Positions 58,475-64,000 of a stretch of DNA of 64,000 bases are shown here, piece after piece. Origin of the DNA: Haloarchaeobius sp. HME9146 (lineage in GTDB: Archaea; Halobacteriota; Halobacteria; Halobacteriales; Natrialbaceae); NCBI RefSeq assembly GCF_025399835.1, contig NZ_JAODVR010000001.1, positions 3,348,001-3,412,000 of the forward strand, read 5' to 3'. The position numbers and the translations under genes were made by a program. The stretch's first letter is position 1. Each line of letters begins with the position of its first letter. The notes under the pieces were generated by a model, which saw only the letters and a program-made list of their open reading frames with translations, was not told the origin of the DNA and did no database searches.

Positions 58475-58505
58475 ACCCGAGACGAGGGACTCGAGACGGG
58501 TAACA

Positions 58506-58548
58506 GGTGGGCACAGACGGTTAGGCCGTCCGGGACAGGACGCCCACC
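58506..58548. promoter_or_regulatory. Nested inverted repeats upstream of comA-like gene
   Basis: Outer arms GGTGGGC (58506-58512) and GCCCACC (58542-58548), enclosing GACGG-TTAGG-CCGTC (58516-58530). Located between divergent genes, about 65 bp before the ComA-like start. Possible operator or structured leader. Confidence 0.35.
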
Positions 58549-58611
58549 ACACAGATAGTGTCTTGCGTTACCAAGCCGCATCCATAATCGACTCGCGACC
58601 CAACATCAGCC

Positions 58612-59433
58612 ATGGCTCGCGCCTTCGACTTCCTGCACATCAACGACCGCCCGGAGAAACCCCGCGACCGCGGCATCACCGAGATTCGCGGGCCGTACTA
58701 CGACCCGATGGGGCCCCGCGAGTTGCGGGACATCCTTGAGACGATGGGCGAGTACGTGGACATCTACAAGTTCTCGGGCGGGTCGTTCGCCCTGATGCCC
58801 GAGAAGGCAGTGAAAGAACTCATCGAGACCTGCCACGAGTTCGACGTGATGGTCTCGACCGGCGGGTTCGTCGAGAACGTCCTCGTCCGCGATAACGACC
58901 TCGTGGACCGCTACATCGAGGAGGCGAAGAACCTCGGCTTCGACATCGTGGAGATCTCGTCGGGCTTCCTCGCCATCGACACCGACGACCTCGTCGCCCT
59001 GACCGAGACAGTCGCGAACTACGGGCTGAAACCGAAGCCCGAGATCAACGTCCAGTTCGGGGCCGGTGGTGCCTCCAGCGTCGAGGAACTGGAGAGCGAG
59101 GCGGCCATCGACCCGACGAGCGCCATCCGCGAGGCCGAGCGCCACCTGGAGGCCGGCGCGTACAAGATAATGGTCGAGTCCGAGGGCATCACCGAGCGGG
59201 TGCGAGAATGGCGGACCGACGTGGCCTTCCAGATCGCCAACGAGGTCGGCATCGAGAACTGCGTGTTCGAGGCCGCGGACCCGCCGGTGTTCGAGTGGTA
59301 CATCAAGAACTTCGGGCCGAACGTGAACCTGTTCGTCGATAACTCCCAGATCGTCGAGCTGGAGTGCATGCGCTCTGGCCTGTGGGGGAAGAAGACCTCG
59401 TGGGGGCGGACCGCGAGCTACCGGAAGGAATAG
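58612..59433 (+). CDS. Phosphosulfolactate synthase-like protein (ComA family)
   Basis: 273-residue TIM barrel. Family signature: KPRDRGITEIRGPYY at the N terminus, DIYKFSGGSFALM, VSTGGFVENVL, LGFDIVEISSGFLAI, and a C-terminal ADPPVFEWYIKNFGPNVNLFVDNSQIVELECMRSGLWG. ComA adds sulfite to phosphoenolpyruvate in coenzyme M synthesis; haloarchaea are not known to make coenzyme M, so a different product such as sulfolactate is plausible. TATA-like CCATAATC at 58582-58589, 27 bp before the ATG. It precedes the TrpD2-like gene by 64 bp. Confidence 0.88.
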   Translation: MARAFDFLHINDRPEKPRDRGITEIRGPYYDPMGPRELRDILETMGEYVDIYKFSGGSFALMPEKAVKELIETCHEFDVMVSTGGFVENVLVRDNDLVDRYIEEAKNLGFDIVEISSGFLAIDTDDLVALTETVANYGLKPKPEINVQFGAGGASSVEELESEAAIDPTSAIREAERHLEAGAYKIMVESEGITERVREWRTDVAFQIANEVGIENCVFEAADPPVFEWYIKNFGPNVNLFVDNSQIVELECMRSGLWGKKTSWGRTASYRKE

Positions 59434-59497
59434 CGAGATTCCCGCGGCCCGGGAACGGACCGGGCGACTTTTGGCCGGACCGTCCCAAGGCCTGCCC

Positions 59498-60562
59498 ATG
59501 ACGAAAACGTCTCAGGAGTACGGCGAGTGGCCGCTGAAACGGCTGATGACGGAAGTGTGTGGCTCGGGTCCGAAGTCCGCGGAGGACCTGACACGCGAAC
59601 AGGCCCTGGAGGCGTTCCAGCGCATCCTCGGCGGCGAGCCCGACGACCTTACCCTCGGGGGATTCTGGCTGGCGAACCGCTGGAAGCACAACAACGCGGA
59701 GGAACTCGGCGCGTACACCGACGTGATGCGCGAGGAGAGCGTCGTGACGGCCGAGCCCGACTGCGACCCCGTCGACTGCGGCGCGAACTACGACGGCAAG
59801 GGTCGCTCGGCCATCTTCGGCGTCGGCGCGGGCGTCGTCGCCGCGGCCGCGGGCACCCCGGTCGTCGCGCACTCCGGCGACCGCGTTCCGACGCAGAAGC
59901 AGGACGCCTACAAGCACGTGCTGGACGAACTCGGCATCCGGACCGAGCTTTCGGTGCAGGAGTCCGCCGACATGGTCGACGAGACCGGCTTCGGCTTCTA
60001 CTACCAGCCCGAGTTCAACCCGAAGGTCCACGCGCTCTGGGAGCAGCGCGACCAGCTCGGCGTGCGTTCGTTCGTCAACACCATCGAGACGCTCGCGAAC
60101 CCCGCGAACGCCTCGGTCCACCTCGGCTCGTTCTACCACCTCGCGTTCGCGAAGAAGGTGTGTGACACCTTCGCCGAGAGCCGCGAGAGCGACGTGGACA
60201 AGGTCGTCATGTTCCAGGGCATGGAGGGGTACGACGACATCCGGCCCGGGTACACGAAGGTCGCCGAATGGGACGGCGAAGAGCTCTCCGACTACGAGAT
60301 CGAGACCGCGAACTTCGGGATGGACTTCGAGGGCGAGGACCTCGAAGTCGAGAACGTCGCCGAAGAGTCCGCAACCATCACCGAGGCGGTCCTGGCGCGC
60401 GAGCGCGACGACCAGTTCGCCGACGCCATCGCCCTCAACGCGGCCTTCCGGATGTACGCCCGCGACGACGTGTCCGACCTCGACGAGGGACTGGCGGCGG
60501 CCCGCGAGGCCATCGAATCGGGCGACGCGGCCGCAGTGCTAGACGACCTTCGAGACTTCTGA
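59498..60562 (+). CDS. TrpD2-like phosphoribosyltransferase-fold protein
   Basis: 354 residues with the anthranilate phosphoribosyltransferase (GT3) fold: helical N-terminal domain (LTREQALEAFQRILGGEPDDLTLGGFWLANRWK), then YDGKGRSAIFGVGAG in place of the GTGGDG loop, AHSGDRVPTQKQ replacing HGNRAVSS, a barrel with FYYQPEFNPKV and RSFVNTIETLANPANAS (canonical RTIFN..GPLxNP). The usual TrpD phosphate-binding residues are altered, so this is the TrpD2 type, whose function is unclear. It precedes the cytidine-deaminase-like gene by 43 bp. Confidence 0.83.
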   Translation: MTKTSQEYGEWPLKRLMTEVCGSGPKSAEDLTREQALEAFQRILGGEPDDLTLGGFWLANRWKHNNAEELGAYTDVMREESVVTAEPDCDPVDCGANYDGKGRSAIFGVGAGVVAAAAGTPVVAHSGDRVPTQKQDAYKHVLDELGIRTELSVQESADMVDETGFGFYYQPEFNPKVHALWEQRDQLGVRSFVNTIETLANPANASVHLGSFYHLAFAKKVCDTFAESRESDVDKVVMFQGMEGYDDIRPGYTKVAEWDGEELSDYEIETANFGMDFEGEDLEVENVAEESATITEAVLARERDDQFADAIALNAAFRMYARDDVSDLDEGLAAAREAIESGDAAAVLDDLRDF

Positions 60563-60605
60563 ACTGTAACCGCACCCTTTTGGTCTCGACACTCGAAGCG
60601 ATGCC

Positions 60606-61013
60606 ATGGACTCTCGGTCACTCTACGCTGCAGATTACGACCTCATCCGCGAGGCCGAAGCCTGCCTCGAAGAACACTTCCACCCGGAGCGACACGACGT
60701 CGCCTCCGCCCTCCGGACCGAATCCGGTGAGGTATACACCGCGGTCAACGTGAACTCTCGCATCGGGAACGCCAGCGTCCACTGCGAGCCGGTCACCCTT
60801 TCGAACGCGCTCAAGGACGGCCACACCCGCTTCGACTGTACCGCGGCGGTGTACTACCCCGACAACGACCCCGACAACGACCCGGCGGTGACACCGGCCT
60901 GTGGGGTCTGTCGCGAACTGCTGTACGATTACGACGTCGAGCTGGACGTCATCGTCATGGACGACGGCGACGTTCGCAAGGCGAGCATCACGGAACTCCT
61001 GCCCGGCCGGTAA
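60606..61013 (+). CDS. Cytidine-deaminase-like protein
   Basis: 135 residues. The zinc site shows as HCEPVTLSNAL (His as ligand, Glu as proton shuttle) and PACGVCREL (two Cys), the variant pattern of small CDA-fold deaminases such as blasticidin deaminase and relatives. It may deaminate cytidine or an analogue in salvage. An ATG at 60601 is out of frame; the 60606 ATG is used. Its stop at 61013 abuts the stop of the convergent gene without a spacer. Confidence 0.85.
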   Translation: MDSRSLYAADYDLIREAEACLEEHFHPERHDVASALRTESGEVYTAVNVNSRIGNASVHCEPVTLSNALKDGHTRFDCTAAVYYPDNDPDNDPAVTPACGVCRELLYDYDVELDVIVMDDGDVRKASITELLPGR

Positions 61014-61991
61014 TCACTCTTCCAGCGGGACCGCGACGCTCGCGAGTCGGTCTCCGCCTTTCACCGTCGCTTCCCGCGTTATCGCGTAGAGGATTCCATC
61101 GCGGGTCACCTCGGCGCGCTGGAGCACCTCGTACGTCGTCGGGTCGTACACCACACCGAGGTCGTCGCCCGCCGACACCGTCTGCCCCAGTTCGAGCGAC
61201 TTTGCCGGACGGAACAGCCCCGACTCCTTGGCGTCGACCCGTCCGAGGTGGTTCCGCGCGAGCCGCGGCTCACCGGTCGGAATCACCTGCCCGTCGAGCA
61301 CGTCGAGCGAGCGAAGCACGTTCAACACGCCACGGACCCCGGTCTTGACCGCGTCCTCGACGATCTGCTTGTTGTGGGCGAGCTCTGGCGTGATGGCCGG
61401 GATACCCTCGCGGGCCGCGACGACCCGGAGTTTCCCGTCGAATCCGCGGCGATGCCACGAGTCGGGGGCTTCCTCACCGGCCTGTTCGGCGAGCAGGAGG
61501 TCCGTCCCGAAGACGTTCGCGAGGTCGCGAGAACCGGGGTCGCCCTCCATGAACACCGTATGGGTCTGCATGTCGGGACTCCCCGTGTGCAGGTCGACGA
61601 TGGCGTCGGCCTCGCCGGCGTACTCCCACAGGCTGGCCACCATCCGCTGGTGGACCGTCCCCTCCGGGTTCCCTGGCCAGACGCGGTTCATGTTCGGGTT
61701 CACCGAGTCCAGAATCTCCGGCGTGGTGTACGACACGCGGTCGAACGTGAGCGGGTTCGCGACGGGGACGACGACAACGCGACCGCGCAGCTCCGTCGTC
61801 GGTAACTCGTCGTGCAGGCGGCGACACACCTCCGTCCCGTTTATCTCTCGGCCGTGCTGGGCGGCCTGCACGTACACCGTCGGTCCGTCGTCGGGGCCCT
61901 CGTAGCTGTGGACCGTCGTCGTGACCTCCACGCCCGACGGGAGCCGGGCGAGTGTCACGCGCTCTCTGCGATGGCGAGCCGAGCGGGTCAT
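61014..61991 (-). CDS. Succinylglutamate desuccinylase/aspartoacylase-type M14 zinc protein
   Basis: 325 residues. Zinc ligands lie in AAQHGREING (His, Glu) and DLHTG (His), followed by the catalytic Glu in TPELAHN. The N-terminal basic leader of about 20 residues (SARHRRERVTLARLPSG) and the C-terminal beta domain (KSLELGQTVSAGDDLGVVYDP) match the AstE/AspA family. Acts on N-acyl amino acids or similar amides; precise substrate unknown. ATG 61991 precedes the family core; an upstream ATG at 62033 overlaps the next gene. Confidence 0.88.
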   Translation of the reverse strand: MTRSARHRRERVTLARLPSGVEVTTTVHSYEGPDDGPTVYVQAAQHGREINGTEVCRRLHDELPTTELRGRVVVVPVANPLTFDRVSYTTPEILDSVNPNMNRVWPGNPEGTVHQRMVASLWEYAGEADAIVDLHTGSPDMQTHTVFMEGDPGSRDLANVFGTDLLLAEQAGEEAPDSWHRRGFDGKLRVVAAREGIPAITPELAHNKQIVEDAVKTGVRGVLNVLRSLDVLDGQVIPTGEPRLARNHLGRVDAKESGLFRPAKSLELGQTVSAGDDLGVVYDPTTYEVLQRAEVTRDGILYAITREATVKGGDRLASVAVPLEE

Positions 61992-62032
61992 TCGATAGAA
62001 TCGTTCGGGTGGCTGGCTCTTGAATCTGCGCA

Positions 62033-62554
62033 CTACCGAGAAGACCGCAAGACCGCGTAGAGGTGGCTATCGACGTGCTCGCCGTCGATGTACTCGTGTT
62101 CCCGCAACACCCCTTCGCGCTCGAACCCGCACTTTTCCAGCACCCGCCCGGACGCCTCGTTGCTCGCGAGGGTGTCCGCGGTCACCTTGTGCAGGCGGAG
62201 TTCGTCGAAGGCGTAGTCGACCACGAGGGTGACCATCTCGGTGGCGTAGCCCTGCCCCTGGTGCTCGGGGACGACCCAGTAGCCGAGGCGCGCCCGCCCG
62301 GGGACGTGCTCAACGTCGAACAGCGCGACGAAGCCGACGCGGTCGCCGCCCTCGGTCGCGATGAACGCGAGATTGTCCCGAACTGTCACCGAATTCAGGA
62401 ACGATTCGGCGTCGGAGATGGTCTGTGGGAACGCGCGGGTCAGTCGACCCCGGAGGTCGGGGTCGTTCTGGTACTGCCTGAGGAAGTCGAGGTCGGTCGG
62501 TTCGACCGCCCGCAACGAGAGCCGGTCCCCCCTGAGGAACGTCGTGTCACCCAT
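62033..62554 (-). CDS. GNAT acetyltransferase (RimJ/RimL-like)
   Basis: 173 residues, one Gcn5-related fold. Motif A, the acetyl-CoA pyrophosphate loop, is [15 protein letters not shown], and the end [28 protein letters not shown] is typical for the RimJ/L branch that acetylates ribosomal proteins or small amines. Start [16 protein letters not shown] is set by the family; upstream frame is shadow. It lies 41 bp upstream of the M14 gene on the same strand and may be cotranscribed. Confidence 0.93.
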   Translation of the reverse strand: MGDTTFLRGDRLSLRAVEPTDLDFLRQYQNDPDLRGRLTRAFPQTISDAESFLNSVTVRDNLAFIATEGGDRVGFVALFDVEHVPGRARLGYWVVPEHQGQGYATEMVTLVVDYAFDELRLHKVTADTLASNEASGRVLEKCGFEREGVLREHEYIDGEHVDSHLYAVLRSSR

Positions 62555-62634
62555 GGCGCGTAGAGACGGGTGCAAAGAGGGTAAGCGTGCCGACAATCCA
62601 CAACGTTTTCCCCCGGCAGGCCGTCGGTCCGAAC

Positions 62635-63153
62635 ATGAGTGACCTGACTGCCACCATCCACACGAACCGCGGCGACATCGAGGTAGAGCTGTACGACGAG
62701 CGCGTCCCCAACACGGTCGACAACTTCGTCGGCCTCGCCACAGGCGAGAAGGCATGGTCCGACCCCGAGACGGGCGAGACCATCGAGGGCGAGCCGCTGT
62801 ACGAGGACGTCATCTTCCACCGCGTCATCGAGGGCTTCATGATCCAGGGCGGTGACCCGACCGGGACCGGCCGCGGCGGCCCCGGCTACCAGTTCGACGA
62901 CGAGTTCCACGAGGACCTCGGCCACGACGGCCCCGGCGTCCTCTCGATGGCGAACGCCGGCCCGAACACGAACGGCTCGCAGTTCTTCATCACGCTCGAC
63001 GCCACGCCGCACCTCGACGGCAAGCACTCCGTCTTCGGCAAGGTCATCGACGGCATGGACGTCGTCGAGGAGATCGGCTCGCTGCCGACCGACGCCCAGG
63101 ACAAGCCGACGCAGGACGTCGTCATCGAGTCCATCGACGTTCACGACGAGTAA
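62635..63153 (+). CDS. Peptidyl-prolyl cis-trans isomerase (cyclophilin)
   Basis: 172 residues, complete cyclophilin domain: [52 protein letters not shown] (the catalytic Arg and Gln), [16 protein letters not shown] and [13 protein letters not shown]. Cytoplasmic, no signal. It catalyses proline isomerisation in folding. Start ATG 62635 is supported by family N terminus. It diverges from the GNAT gene over 80 bp. Confidence 0.96.
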   Translation: MSDLTATIHTNRGDIEVELYDERVPNTVDNFVGLATGEKAWSDPETGETIEGEPLYEDVIFHRVIEGFMIQGGDPTGTGRGGPGYQFDDEFHEDLGHDGPGVLSMANAGPNTNGSQFFITLDATPHLDGKHSVFGKVIDGMDVVEEIGSLPTDAQDKPTQDVVIESIDVHDE

Positions 63154-63260
63154 GTCGCCACAGACACCCGCTTTCTTTCGACGCCACATCGACCAGCGGT
63201 GGCGCTCGCGGTCACTGGTTCGGAGATAGGGTTTACTACCGGGCCCCCGACAGGACGGGT

Positions 63261-63770
63261 ATGCTCCGTCGGCTCCGAGAGACCGGCCCCGCACTGCTGG
63301 TCCCGCTCGCGTGGACCTTCGCGACCCTGGCGCACCTAGAGGTTGCCAGCACGCACACGGTCCGCGTCGGGATGCTCGTGATGGACGTGTTGCTCGTCGC
63401 GTTCACCGTGCTGTCCTGGCAGGACATGCAGGAGGGCGTGTTGCTCGCGTGGAAGGTCGTCCTCGTCGTCGGGACCGCACTGAACCTGCTCGGCACCGTG
63501 GCCCTGTTCACCGACCCCGTGAGCACGACGCTCGCGGCCGTGACGGTCGTCGGCTGGATGCTCGTCCCGGCCGGGGGCTACGTCTACACCGGCCTGCACG
63601 TCGACCGGAAACCGCAGGTGTACCTCGCGGGTGCCGGGCTCAGCCTGCTCGGGGCGATTCTGTACATCGTGCCGGCGCTCGTGGGTGGGCTCGACACCGC
63701 CCTCTCCGGGTTCGCGCTCGTCGGTATCGGCCAGACGGGTGGGATTCTGGCCGCGGTCGTCAGTTACTGA
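63261..63770 (+). CDS. Membrane protein, six spans, unknown
   Basis: 169 residues with about six hydrophobic helices and short loops. A TATA-like GGGTTTACT near 63227-63235 precedes the ATG by about 30 bp. N terminus MLRRLRETG is basic and likely cytoplasmic. No recognised family. Its stop at 63770 touches the end of the convergent PQQ-type gene. Confidence 0.75.
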   Translation: MLRRLRETGPALLVPLAWTFATLAHLEVASTHTVRVGMLVMDVLLVAFTVLSWQDMQEGVLLAWKVVLVVGTALNLLGTVALFTDPVSTTLAAVTVVGWMLVPAGGYVYTGLHVDRKPQVYLAGAGLSLLGAILYIVPALVGGLDTALSGFALVGIGQTGGILAAVVSY

Positions 63771-63771
63771 G

Positions 63772-64000
63772 TCACGAGAGCGCCAGCAGGTGGTACGTTT
63801 CTTCGCCGGTCTGGGCGACCACGTAGATGACGCCGTCGTCGATGACCGGGCCCGGCCCGACCTCGCCGTGGAACGACTTCGTCCACCGGGTCGCGGGGCC
63901 GTCGCCGAGCACGCCGCCACTGGGCGTCGGGTCCAGCGCGTACAGTTTGTCGCCGCCGACGAACAGGGTGTCGCGGGCGAGCACGGGCGCGGTGTGTCGC
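63772..64000 (-). CDS. PQQ-type beta-propeller protein, C-terminal part
   Basis: The gene extends beyond the right edge; its last 75 codons are present. Propeller-blade motifs (TLFVGGDKLYALDP, GVIYVVAQTG, YHLLALS) repeat at spacings typical of PQQ-binding-like (BamB-like) propellers, in which W/YALD pairs close each blade. Such haloarchaeal proteins are usually exported, but the N terminus is not visible. No stop in frame between 63774 and the edge. Confidence 0.75.
   Translation of the reverse strand, partial: RHTAPVLARDTLFVGGDKLYALDPTPSGGVLGDGPATRWTKSFHGEVGPGPVIDDGVIYVVAQTGEETYHLLALS

Overview
The window is a stretch of the main chromosome of a haloarchaeon (class Halobacteria). The evidence is very GC-rich coding DNA, acidic proteins rich in Asp and Glu, AT-rich TATA boxes centred about 27 bp before start codons (the layout of leaderless archaeal transcripts), Tat-type signal peptides (twin arginine, several followed by a lipobox Cys), and lineage genes: bacterio-opsin-activator-like regulators, archaeal HMG-CoA reductase, SUI1/eIF1, an archaeal GTP cyclohydrolase (MptA), a siroheme decarboxylase of the archaeal haem pathway, and a RAD55/KaiC-like ATPase. 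Nothing fixes the genus. I see no rRNA, CRISPR array, transposase or integrase. One tRNA (Ile-GAU) is present.

Layout. 1-4 kb: end of a metallophosphoesterase, polyphosphate kinase, a zinc ribbon, a membrane protein, isoaspartyl peptidase. 4-9.6 kb: isocitrate dehydrogenase, a Bat/HTH-10 regulator with a tandem paralogue that has no HTH, SUI1, a histidine kinase with a complete LOV photoreceptor signature, and a zinc-ribbon/winged-helix protein. 9.6-17 kb: cupin, HMG-CoA reductase, amidohydrolase, membrane protein and the nadA-nadB-nadC operon. 17-24 kb: HEAT-repeat protein with a small partner, MFS transporter, phosphoglycerate mutase, a Tat-exported lectin-like beta-propeller of different composition, a zinc ribbon. 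24-28 kb: nurA and a herA-like ATPase around a small convergent gene, with a perfect 234-bp tandem duplication between them, then UspA. 28-38 kb: hydrolase, Lrp/AsnC regulator, CNNM/CBS protein, KaiC-like ATPase, NAD kinase, mptA, TrmB-like regulator, thioredoxin-domain protein, FxsA. 38-42 kb: tRNA-Ile followed by a partial copy of its own 3' end, an archaellin-like protein, surE, small genes and an HtrA-like Tat lipoprotein protease. 42-48 kb: a 1015-residue FAD/Fe-S oxidoreductase and an operon built on a divergent Nramp-like transporter. 48-54 kb: an HTH regulator, a 419-bp regulatory region with six phased palindromic sites, and a complete five-gene branched-chain amino acid/amide ABC transporter. 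54-64 kb: small membrane proteins, siroheme decarboxylase, lipoprotein, MmgE/PrpD protein, ComA-like protein, TrpD2-like protein, cytidine-deaminase-like protein, zinc carboxypeptidase-fold protein, acetyltransferase, cyclophilin, and a cut-off PQQ-type propeller.

How the genes work together. Clear functional groups are de novo NAD synthesis (nadABC), with NAD kinase elsewhere in the window; HerA-NurA end resection; the Liv-type importer with translationally coupled livH-livM and livG-livF; and the Nramp-like operon. The most unusual signals are the 234-bp duplication that leaves both convergent genes intact, the helically phased TNCA-N2-CG-N2-TGAA array next to the HTH gene, the LOV kinase, the Nramp-like protein lacking both metal-binding motifs but associated with a His-rich small protein, the lectin-like gene whose start codon lies inside a 15-bp-stem inverted repeat, and the tRNA-Ile 3'-end copy.
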